The notes under the pieces are model-generated. The model ran no database searches, was not told the DNA's origin, and worked only from the letters and a program-made list of their open reading frames with translations. DNA of 64,000 bases, from the IMG/VR virus record IMGVR_UViG_3300009601_000004, positions 1 to 64,000 of that record; one strand, written 5' to 3'. The position numbers and the translations under genes were made by a program. Of this stretch, positions 24,740 to 31,884 are shown piece by piece. Every line of letters begins with the position of its first letter. Position 1 is the first letter of the stretch. The DNA is from a virus.

Positions 24740-25376
24740 ACCACCAAGACTGTCAGGCCGTGAGATACACAAGCGGCTCAAAAAGGCCGGCTTCGCCTAC
24801 GAGTCAAAGCGGGGCGCAGGCGCACACGCGGTGTTCTATTGGCCGGAAGGTATCGAGGTACCCAAAGGGATGGCGAACCCCATCGTTACGAGCTTCACAA
24901 ACAGTGGAAAGGATGCCGATCTTACCGGGGTGCGCCAGTGTCTCGACGCCGTCGAAGAGGTGAACAAACAACGGCCCAAAGGGGCGAACAAGCGTCTAAA
25001 CCCTAACCTAGAGGTCGAGCTGATGGCGCCGCTGGGACCGGGCCCGAAGCCGCTCCCGAAGCGCCGCCGCCCACCACCGGTACCCGTAGTCATGCGGCCC
25101 AAACGCAAACCCAAACCCCCAACGAAGGAAGTACCAGGCATGTCGGTACCGTCAACGCCAGCGACCACACCCGTAGACACCAACGTGATCATCGACCTAG
25201 AACCCGCCGGACTGGCCCTACTGGTCCGCATTGAGGACATCCTTCGAGCTGCGGCGGACCCGCACGACTTGGGTGTCGCAGTGACCATCGACCGCCAACA
25301 CCTGCTGAAGCGGGCGCTGGTCCAAGGGTTGACAGCCATTCAAGCGCGGCTCAGTCCCGCAAAGCCGGTGACGTGA
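24732..25376 (+). CDS. HicA-like domain with Pro-rich linker and extra C-terminal domain
   Basis: 214 residues. Residues 7-70 resemble HicA/YcfA: LSGREIHKRLKKAGFAYESK then GAGAHAVFYW with a His in the catalytic position, then a second helix. HicA toxins are small mRNA interferases of about 60-80 residues; here the domain is followed by a basic Pro-rich linker (95-140) and a helical C-terminal domain, and no HicB-like antitoxin follows directly. So it may be a dsRNA-binding-fold protein reused for another role. Moderate family confidence. Confidence 0.5.
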   Translation: MAKPPRLSGREIHKRLKKAGFAYESKRGAGAHAVFYWPEGIEVPKGMANPIVTSFTNSGKDADLTGVRQCLDAVEEVNKQRPKGANKRLNPNLEVELMAPLGPGPKPLPKRRRPPPVPVVMRPKRKPKPPTKEVPGMSVPSTPATTPVDTNVIIDLEPAGLALLVRIEDILRAAADPHDLGVAVTIDRQHLLKRALVQGLTAIQARLSPAKPVT

Positions 25377-25624
25377 TGAGCAAGGAATACAAAGTCCGCA
25401 TAACGGTCCCAACCTACATCTTCGTCACATACGACGTCACAGTCACGGCAGATGACGCAGACGACGCAATCGACAAAGCGTTTGATGTGCAGCTCGCTGA
25501 GGACAGACTGCCCTACAGGGCCACAGACGGCAGTATCGCGTCGCGCAACGGCACTAAGCTCGCTGGGGGTGACCGCGACAACATGGACTACGACGAAGCC
25601 GACGCTGAGGTGGTGGATGAGTGA
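25376..25624 (+). CDS. Small acidic protein (82 residues)
   Basis: ATG 25376 (TGATG with the previous stop); a GTG three bases earlier is possible. Beta-rich start (YKVRITVPTYIFVTYDVTVT), then acidic. Small proteins of this style are common in phages. No function known. Confidence 0.6.
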   Translation: MSKEYKVRITVPTYIFVTYDVTVTADDADDAIDKAFDVQLAEDRLPYRATDGSIASRNGTKLAGGDRDNMDYDEADAEVVDE

Positions 25625-25886
25625 TCAAGAGGGTGACAGCAGCACAGACGCCGGTATCGACATGGCAAACGCTGAAACACCCATCAACTGCACAACGTGT
25701 GTGTCGCTAGACGACTCCTGCGACCATCTCTCCTGCCGGGTGTCCTGTGCGTGGAGCAGGATCGGTAAGCAGTGCAGGAACAAGGACGCACTGAAGGAAC
25801 CAAAGAGCGCGCTCCTGCACGTCCATGCGTCCCTTAGAGACCCTGAAACATCGGTGAACTGCCCACATTGGCAAGGAAGTAGCTAA
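25617..25886 (+). CDS. Small Cys-rich protein (89 residues)
   Basis: ATG 25617 overlapping the previous stop. Cys at CTTC, SCDHLSC, VSC and QC suggest one or two zinc sites; the end holds CPHW. No family. It ends TAATGG with the next gene. Confidence 0.55.
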   Translation: MSDQEGDSSTDAGIDMANAETPINCTTCVSLDDSCDHLSCRVSCAWSRIGKQCRNKDALKEPKSALLHVHASLRDPETSVNCPHWQGSS

Positions 25887-26275
25887 TGGCCATGAACAAA
25901 AAAGAGAAGGCGGCGATGGCTGCACTCGAACGCAACATCTCACTTCGTTGGAGTGACCCAACCAACGAGGAGCTGATGCCCGACTTGCCCGAACCGCAGT
26001 ACGGCGGCACGACGGTGCTGGGTTGGACGGTCAATTATCACAAGATGCGTGCCGACGGGTTGTGTGGAGCGGTTCATGCCACAACGTCCGAAAGCGCAAG
26101 CCACCACTCGGGGCACACGCCAAAGGCCCACGGTTCCCAGGGGCCCATCGCACAGCACAGCACTCGCCTTCGTGCCCTTCGTGCCCTGCGCCGCCAGGTG
26201 GAGCGGCAGAGTGCGAAGCAGCTCGCCCTTATTGACATCGAGATGCGGGCAGAGCTGGCAAAAGGGACGAGCTGA
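25886..26275 (+). CDS. Unknown small protein (129 residues)
   Basis: ATG 25886 in TAATG. Helical start (MAMNKKEKAAMAALERNISL), then RWSDPTNEELMPDLPEP, a segment found in other phage proteins, and a basic helical C-terminus. Function unknown. Confidence 0.6.
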   Translation: MAMNKKEKAAMAALERNISLRWSDPTNEELMPDLPEPQYGGTTVLGWTVNYHKMRADGLCGAVHATTSESASHHSGHTPKAHGSQGPIAQHSTRLRALRALRRQVERQSAKQLALIDIEMRAELAKGTS

Positions 26276-26571
26276 TGCCGACGGGTACCGACGCATACTT
26301 TCGATGCCGAAAATGCTCCCATAAGTATGGGGGGCTGTGGCGCATCCCTGACCACCTGCAAGCAGGTATCCGTCGTACTGGCCGGACAAAGGTTGTGAAG
26401 CCGCGTGGAAGGATTCGGGGAGGCACAGCGCACGAATACACCTGCCCGTGCGGGCATACCGGGTGGAGCAAGCACTTCGCTATCGAAAAAGAAATTGCAC
26501 TCTCACCCCCTAGCGAGTCGCCGAAGGATGTCGAGCTGCGTTTCAAACTTGAGAAGGACGGCACACCGTGA
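26275..26571 (+). CDS. Zinc-ribbon protein (98 residues)
   Basis: ATG 26275 overlapping the previous stop. Two Cys pairs, FRCRKCSHKYGG and YTCPCGHTGW, about 45 residues apart form a likely zinc ribbon. The C-terminus is acidic and helical. Possible nucleic-acid binder. Confidence 0.65.
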   Translation: MPTGTDAYFRCRKCSHKYGGLWRIPDHLQAGIRRTGRTKVVKPRGRIRGGTAHEYTCPCGHTGWSKHFAIEKEIALSPPSESPKDVELRFKLEKDGTP

Positions 26572-26816
26572 AAGCGAAAGAGACCGGGAGATTCAGGGGA
26601 CACAGGGCGCGTCATCTGATGGACTTAGAGCACACGCTCTGTGGCATGGCCATCGACATTTACGTGCTCGACGAGGGTGATGGTGAGTGGGTACCTGACC
26701 CGTCGATGGCGTCCTACGCCATCAGTTGTAGCGCATGTGCCGCTGTGATCAATCTGTGCAAAGGCGTTCGCCTGTCGCGCAACCTTCACCCACCACGAGC
26801 ATCGGAAGACACATGA
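26568..26816 (+). CDS. Small Cys-containing protein (82 residues)
   Basis: GTG 26568 (GTGA overlap). ISCSACAAVI and HTLCGMAID give possible zinc ligands. It ends just before the next promoter, closing the 23492 unit. Confidence 0.55.
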   Translation: MKAKETGRFRGHRARHLMDLEHTLCGMAIDIYVLDEGDGEWVPDPSMASYAISCSACAAVINLCKGVRLSRNLHPPRASEDT

Positions 26817-26842
26817 GCGACAAACGAGCGGCAGAAAGTAGC

Positions 26843-26885
26843 TTGCACCCGCCAGCGGGTTCGGTTACCGCTGGCGGGTCAGCAT
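26843..26885 (+). promoter_or_regulatory. Promoter/operator with perfect CCGCCAGCGG...CCGCTGGCGG hairpin
   Basis: TTGCAC (26843-26848) with TACCGC (26866) at 17 bases, or alternatively TTCGGT with CATTAC at 17 bases. Between lie perfect 10-base arms CCGCCAGCGG (26849-26858) and CCGCTGGCGG (26868-26877), separated by nine bases. The same arms flank the -10 of the promoter at 1227. Confidence 0.55.
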
Positions 26886-26912
26886 TACCGCCGACCTTCC
26901 CCCGGAGTTCCC

Positions 26913-27110
26913 ATGAACAACATCCAGACCGCTGCCGAAACCATTGTGGACAGCATGAGTGACGCAGAGCTGCACAGATACGTGCGGAAGGAGTGGCACG
27001 ACGGCATCAGTGCGATGCTCGTGGATGACTGGGAAGGGCTCGACCTTGAGGAGCTGCTTGACGCAGTCGACGCTCTAGTGCTCACAGGTGCGCCACCTAG
27101 CGACGACTGA
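26913..27110 (+). CDS. Small acidic helical protein (65 residues)
   Basis: ATG with CGGAG upstream; the leader resembles the one before 23492. Acidic and helical (AAETIVDSMSDAELHRYVRK), ending EELLDAVDAL. Alone between a promoter and a very strong terminator, so it could be made in large amounts. Small acidic early phage proteins often act as inhibitors or DNA mimics; here that is only a thought. Confidence 0.65.
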   Translation: MNNIQTAAETIVDSMSDAELHRYVRKEWHDGISAMLVDDWEGLDLEELLDAVDALVLTGAPPSDD

Positions 27111-27116
27111 TTATCG

Positions 27117-27183
27117 CGGAGGCGTTCGGTGTGTGCATCCTTGTTGGGTCTACGCACACACCGAACGTCTCCGTTTTTTTTTT
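27117..27183 (+). terminator. Very strong rho-independent terminator
   Basis: A 20-base stem (27117-27136 with 27154-27173, one G-T pair) with a 17-base loop, followed by ten T. No promoter is visible between it and the next gene at 27204, so that gene depends on read-through or an undetected promoter. Confidence 0.92.
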
Positions 27184-27203
27184 CATGACGGAGGACGACG
27201 AAG

Positions 27204-27836
27204 ATGACGAACGAAGAGATACGATTGCGCAGATTGCTGGACACATCGGATGCCCTAGAGGCGCTGGCTGCTTTGGCCCTGCGCTTCGGTGAGGTTGAGC
27301 GACTCACCCAGCACCCCGACGGGCGCAACGAGACGGACACCACGCACACGGTCATGCTCGCGTTGGCTGCTGTCCTGGTGGCGCCGTCGATGGGGTTGGA
27401 CCCTGGGGAGTGTGTCATCATGGCGCTGGTCCATGACCTACCCGAAGCCTACGCCGGGGACACACCCACACTCGTGCGCCTGACCCCAGAGCAACAGGCG
27501 GACAAGGACGCAGCGGAGGCTGCAGCGACCCGGCGAATCCGTAGGGAGTTGCCCCTAATCGGTGCCCTGATCTCGAAGTACGAGCGTCAAGACACACCAG
27601 CTGCACGCATGGTCAAGGTGCTCGACAAGGTCATGCCGAAACTCACGCACATGCTCGACAGGTGTACGGTCGCCCGCAAGCAAGGGATGACCTCGGATGA
27701 CCTGCAAGAGATGCAAGACCAGCAAGCGGGGCACCTGCGCGAGCGCTACCCGGAGCGTGCGATGATCCCCGTTCACAACCTCTTTGACGAGATGACGGCG
27801 CGGTGCATGGCTGCGTACCCGGAAGACCTTGGGTGA
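27204..27836 (+). CDS. YfbR-like 5'-deoxynucleotidase (HD domain)
   Basis: 210 residues, ATG with GGAGG upstream. HD-type metal motifs: DTTHTVMLAL (His near residue 48), MALVHDLPEAYAGDTP (HD then E and GD), and the later Asp in KVLDKVMPKL. This order is the YfbR/HDDC2 family, which removes phosphate from dNMPs. In phages such enzymes reshape the nucleotide pool. Directly downstream of a strong terminator. Confidence 0.85.
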   Translation: MTNEEIRLRRLLDTSDALEALAALALRFGEVERLTQHPDGRNETDTTHTVMLALAAVLVAPSMGLDPGECVIMALVHDLPEAYAGDTPTLVRLTPEQQADKDAAEAAATRRIRRELPLIGALISKYERQDTPAARMVKVLDKVMPKLTHMLDRCTVARKQGMTSDDLQEMQDQQAGHLRERYPERAMIPVHNLFDEMTARCMAAYPEDLG

Positions 27837-28063
27837 AGTTCAGCCGCCAAGGTTGGTGTGCCTCGATGCTGCTGAGGCCTCCGCTGGTCTCGGACGGTGT
27901 GTTGCGGGTGCTCTACACGCTCGGCCCTGACTTGAGTCCGCTGGTGTGGGCTCACCTGCTAGGCGAAGATGCGGAAGAGATCGAGCGAGCACTGGTGTGG
28001 ACGGATCGCGAGCAGAAGGGCAGGCACTCGGCTTTACGCGCTCTATTTCAGCAAGCACCTTGA
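27833..28063 (+). CDS. Small unknown protein (76 residues)
   Basis: GTG 27833 overlapping the HD stop (GTGA). Helical, resembling a small winged-helix layout (LRVLYTLGPDLSPLVWAHLL, GEDAEEIERALVWT). Its stop overlaps the -35 of the next promoter. Confidence 0.55.
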   Translation: MKFSRQGWCASMLLRPPLVSDGVLRVLYTLGPDLSPLVWAHLLGEDAEEIERALVWTDREQKGRHSALRALFQQAP

Positions 28064-28088
28064 ACCTTGTACCGCTGGCGGGTAAGGT
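28060..28088 (+). promoter_or_regulatory. Promoter with CCGCTGGCGG in the spacer
   Basis: TTGAAC (28060-28065), a 17-base spacer containing CCGCTGGCGG, and TAAGGT (28083-28088). Heads the unit from 28128. Confidence 0.6.
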
Positions 28089-28127
28089 GTGGCAACGGCG
28101 AAACAACCAACACGGAACTGGCACTCC

Positions 28128-28514
28128 ATGAACGAGACAAGCGAAACACCCGACACGGGTGCGGACGAAGACGCGCACGACGTTGCGCTAGGGTGGGATG
28201 ACCGCATGGACATCCTGCGAGCTGGGCTGACTGTGGTCGCAGAGATCAGCGTAGAAGACGTAGACCTCCGCCAGACCCCAGACGGTGACTGGACGGAGAT
28301 GAGTGACATGGCGGTAGAAGCGCAGCTCATCGGAACGGCCCTTGCTGGCTTGGTCGGGTGGGTGCTCGAATTGCCGGCGGAGTCCTCCATACGCCGCGAC
28401 CTCATTGTGCAGGTCAACGACCAGATCTTCACGGGCGGGCTCACCATTCAATTCAACCGGGAGCCTATGCCCACCTTCGATCTTGGTTTAGCCCACGCGG
28501 AAGTGCCCCAGTGA
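28128..28514 (+). CDS. Unknown acidic protein (128 residues)
   Basis: ATG 28128 (MNETSETPDTGADEDAHD). Acidic N-terminus, then a folded domain. It ends in FDLGLAHAEVPQ; the same last six residues end the next gene, from a 22-base direct repeat at the gene junctions. First gene of the unit; no strong Shine-Dalgarno. Confidence 0.6.
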   Translation: MNETSETPDTGADEDAHDVALGWDDRMDILRAGLTVVAEISVEDVDLRQTPDGDWTEMSDMAVEAQLIGTALAGLVGWVLELPAESSIRRDLIVQVNDQIFTGGLTIQFNREPMPTFDLGLAHAEVPQ

Positions 28515-28762
28515 GTGGGCAAGGCCGGGAGGCAAACGACGCTAGGAACGTAGAGTACTTGGAAGGACGGGGGTTCATCCTGCAAACCATGGGAGCTTTC
28601 GGCTTCTGGACCTGCCCACACGACCAGCCCCCCCTTACCTCCGAAGATGCCGAGTCACTGGAGTACCTCACGAACCCAGATGGACCCCACGGCACTGTCG
28701 GGCCGGTACACGCCCGCATTCGTCACTACAATGCCTTAAACCACGCGGAAGTGCCCCAGTGA
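28511..28762 (+). CDS. Small unknown protein (83 residues)
   Basis: GTG 28511 (GTGA overlap). Contains FWTCPHDQPPLTSED and ends NHAEVPQ, identical at the end to the previous gene. No family. Confidence 0.55.
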   Translation: MSGQGREANDARNVEYLEGRGFILQTMGAFGFWTCPHDQPPLTSEDAESLEYLTNPDGPHGTVGPVHARIRHYNALNHAEVPQ

Positions 28763-29193
28763 GCGCGGGTGACGGTGGACCCGTCGCGATGTGCGCGAAG
28801 TGTGGCAATAAGCTGACCGCGTACGAGGAGTACATGCACTGCCCCGTTGAAGATGACCTCCAAGCACAACACGCGCGTGTGCCACTGGGCAAGGGTGTGC
28901 GGTTGCGCCGGTTGTCCGCGGAAGAGGCAACGCCAGGCAAACCAGAGAACGCTATCAAGGGCATACAACAGGCGAACTTCTGGCGCATAGCCGTGCTGCC
29001 GGACGGTGCCGAAGTGCCCGTGTGGCGCGATTACAAGAAGCGTGGCTACAGCTACGTCCTGCCTAGCGGTGAGCAGTGCCTTGTGCGCGGCGGCACTGTC
29101 CGGCTGGGCAGAGCAATACTAGGCACGCAAGACCCGTCGTACAGCAGTGTACGGGGTGAACTCGAAGACTTTCCACACTTTCTCGCAACTTAG
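28759..29193 (+). CDS. Protein with zinc-finger-like start (144 residues)
   Basis: GTG 28759 (GTGA). AMCAKCGNKLTAYEEYMHC near the N-terminus is a CxxC...H/C motif. The rest is alpha/beta (VWRDYKKRGYSYVLPSGEQC). No family. Leads into the SMC-like gene. Confidence 0.6.
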   Translation: MSAGDGGPVAMCAKCGNKLTAYEEYMHCPVEDDLQAQHARVPLGKGVRLRRLSAEEATPGKPENAIKGIQQANFWRIAVLPDGAEVPVWRDYKKRGYSYVLPSGEQCLVRGGTVRLGRAILGTQDPSYSSVRGELEDFPHFLAT

Positions 29194-29208
29194 CAGAGGA
29201 CATCTACA

Positions 29209-31884
29209 ATGGCTAAAACCAAGCAACGCTACATCCGCCGCATCGAGGGTGACGTTCAGTCACACATCGACGTAGAGCTAGGACCACGCACACTCATCCA
29301 CGGACGCAACGCGACGGGCAAAGACAGCATCGTGCGCACTCTCACACTCGCGCTGCGTGGCGCTGTAGACGACATGGCTGGACGGGACGACGTCAAGGCT
29401 GCACACGTCCTCTCTGGCCTCGCACCGGGCCGCATTGGCACGCTTCGTGCCCGTGCGCTCGATAACCTGGGAGACACCGCCAGCTTCATCATGGACGTAC
29501 CGGAGCCAGGCAAGACGAAAGGGCTAAAGCACGAACCTCTCAAGGGTGTGCTCTGCCCTGTCGTCGACTTGCGCGAGCATCTTCTGGCTGGGCCTGAGCC
29601 GCGTCGTCGGTGGCTACTCGGTATCATCGGCACCGACATGACGGAGGAGCGCATACGGGCATTGATTCCGGGGCCCCTGCTGTCCGAATACACCGCAGTA
29701 CACACCGCCGTGCGCATTGCGCTTAAGGGCGCACGAGGCGCCACAGACCTCACACCGGTTGAGCTGCTCACCAAGGTTCGCGGCGAAGCGGCCACGCGTA
29801 AGAGCGGGGCCGCACGGGACCGCAAAGCGCACCTAGCCATCGCCGCTGTGGGTGGTTCAAACGTCCCAGTGCCTGCGGCGAGCGAGCTGGAAGGGCTCAA
29901 GATGGAGATGGAGCAAGCGCAGGCCCTACTCGGACAAGTGCCTGCCGTAGTGGAAGCGGCGGCGCTGCCTACCCTTGTCAGCACACATGAGGTCTCGCAG
30001 CTGCCTGTGCTGGATACGCTGGCACACGGCACAGATTTGCGGGCAAAGGACGCACGCGTGAAGGCCGACGCCATCCAAGAGTGGTTGTATCAAAACCCGG
30101 AGCCGTCGCTTGAGGATGTCGACGCCGCACGCAGAGCCATCGAGGTGCAAGGTGCGCTGAAGATGGTCGCAGCTGCGCAGATCGAGGCGGTCACAGCTGG
30201 CCGCATTCATTCCTGTGTACTCTGCGGTGGCGGGCAGTCCGTACAAGGCACGGACATCGTCTTGGGTACGGATTCGCTGGACTACGCAGACAACGCCATC
30301 CGCTCCGCCGATGGTGTCATCGGGCAATGGCAGGGGATCCTTGACATTGTGAAGACCCGCACAGCAAACGCCGGGTACCTGTCCCAGTGGAACACGCAGA
30401 TTGCCACGCTGGAAGGGCAAGCGGCACGCACTCGTGTAACAGCGGCCGACATCCGTAAGCGCCAGCACGAGCAAGAGAACCAGCGCGCCCATGCACGCAC
30501 ACAGCAGACCACTGGCGACGCCGCCGCACTGGGTGGCGCTCGTAATGAGCTGGAGGTGTCGCTTCGCAAGGCTACGGAAGACTACGTCCGCGCGAAAGGG
30601 GCATTTGACGCCAACGCCAACGTGCGTAGGGCGCAGAGTCAGGCAACTGTCGCACAGTCGGATGAGGACAAGTACAAGCGTCTTGTTGAGGCGCTAGACA
30701 AGGTCGTCGGCGAGGTCTTGCACCAAGCCAAGGATCTGTTTGTCCAGCAGGTGCGGTCGTTCATGCCAGAGCGTAAGGACATGCCAGGGGCCGAACGTAT
30801 CGGCGGCGGTGGGATGTTTGAGATCAGCTTGAATGAGGGCAAGCGTGAGGTTTGCGACATCGGACTGCTCAAGGCGGCGGACGAAGGCGGCAACCCTTAC
30901 GTCGCGACATCCTTGTCGGGTGCCGAAGAGGTCATCGTGCGTACCGCCATGGCGTGTGCGCTGGGCGTCCGTAATGGTTCCGACCTTGTTGTCGTGACGC
31001 TCAACGAGCGCGGCATCCACCCTGACGACCTTGGGCCGGCGATGCGTGCGCTCTCCAAGGCCCCCTGTCAGATCATCTGGACCAACACCCTGCCGCCGAA
31101 AGGCCGCAAGCCCGCTGGCTGGACCATCATTGACACCGGCAAGATGGTTGCACCCTCAGAGCCCTTCGAGGCTGATGCTGCTCTGACATCGGTGGAGACG
31201 GAAGCAAAGGCTGCGGCCAAAGATGCCGCGTCACTAGCCGCTGCAGAAGCGCGCGATGACGGGATGAACGCGCAGGAAGTCCGCGAGGCCGCCGCCGATG
31301 CTGCGAAGGCGGCGGAAGCGGAAGTACGCGGCGACGTCATCAAGTCGTTGCTACCCTTCTGGGCGCAAGACCTCGGTCGTGGGATGCCGACACTCGCGCT
31401 CAAGGGGCCTGTGACTGACGTCGTCTCGCTGGCCTACCCGTCGTCTGGGGGCATCTGCGATTCCCATCAAGTGACAGAGGGCACCGAGATCACCACCGTG
31501 TGGCACCGCTTCAACAACGGGCTGGTGTGCCGTACTGCGCCTGGTCGGCTGTTGATGTTCAGTGGCCGCTGCCCTGACCCAACAGCTGCCGAGCCTCCCA
31601 GTGTGCCGGTGTGGGCTGGGGAGGTGGAGTCGGGGCCTTCGCTCTTTGTTGTGCAGGGCAAAGAGCCAGACATGCAAGCAGTGCTGACCGCCAGTGAGAT
31701 GGGTGACTACGTCGTCGAAGTGGCCTACAACAAGTGGGAACGCCTGCAAACAGGCGTCGTGCTCTGGAAAGGCAACAAGGCCACATCGGTGCTTACCGGC
31801 ACGTCGCGCGTCGCACCTGGACAGGTGGCCGAAGTTCGCGCACAGGTCGGTCGACAGACCGCCGGTCTCGAAGGAGGTGGTTGA
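29209..31884 (+). CDS. SMC/Rad50-like ATPase with variant Walker motifs and C-terminal extension
   Basis: 891 residues. Walker A is HGRNATGKDSIVRTL (residues 31-45), with Asp where Ser/Thr usually follows the Lys. The middle (about 190-480) is helical/coiled-coil with a CVLCGGG CxxC near residue 337, reminiscent of a zinc hook. The ABC signature is TSLSGAEEVIVRTA; the Walker B place reads LVVVTLNERG, with Asn-Glu instead of Asp-Glu. Residues 660-720 are Ala/Glu-rich helix and 720-891 an extra beta-rich domain. It may act in recombination with a nuclease, like gp46, but no gp47-like partner is adjacent. Possibly weakened ATPase. Confidence 0.75.
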   Translation: MAKTKQRYIRRIEGDVQSHIDVELGPRTLIHGRNATGKDSIVRTLTLALRGAVDDMAGRDDVKAAHVLSGLAPGRIGTLRARALDNLGDTASFIMDVPEPGKTKGLKHEPLKGVLCPVVDLREHLLAGPEPRRRWLLGIIGTDMTEERIRALIPGPLLSEYTAVHTAVRIALKGARGATDLTPVELLTKVRGEAATRKSGAARDRKAHLAIAAVGGSNVPVPAASELEGLKMEMEQAQALLGQVPAVVEAAALPTLVSTHEVSQLPVLDTLAHGTDLRAKDARVKADAIQEWLYQNPEPSLEDVDAARRAIEVQGALKMVAAAQIEAVTAGRIHSCVLCGGGQSVQGTDIVLGTDSLDYADNAIRSADGVIGQWQGILDIVKTRTANAGYLSQWNTQIATLEGQAARTRVTAADIRKRQHEQENQRAHARTQQTTGDAAALGGARNELEVSLRKATEDYVRAKGAFDANANVRRAQSQATVAQSDEDKYKRLVEALDKVVGEVLHQAKDLFVQQVRSFMPERKDMPGAERIGGGGMFEISLNEGKREVCDIGLLKAADEGGNPYVATSLSGAEEVIVRTAMACALGVRNGSDLVVVTLNERGIHPDDLGPAMRALSKAPCQIIWTNTLPPKGRKPAGWTIIDTGKMVAPSEPFEADAALTSVETEAKAAAKDAASLAAAEARDDGMNAQEVREAAADAAKAAEAEVRGDVIKSLLPFWAQDLGRGMPTLALKGPVTDVVSLAYPSSGGICDSHQVTEGTEITTVWHRFNNGLVCRTAPGRLLMFSGRCPDPTAAEPPSVPVWAGEVESGPSLFVVQGKEPDMQAVLTASEMGDYVVEVAYNKWERLQTGVVLWKGNKATSVLTGTSRVAPGQVAEVRAQVGRQTAGLEGGG

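Noticed and set aside
26735-26962. Open frame running through the promoter at 26843-26885 (reads MSDKRAAESSLHPPAG...)
   Set aside because: It crosses a perfect hairpin and promoter and overlaps the better-supported gene at 26913; codon content looks accidental.
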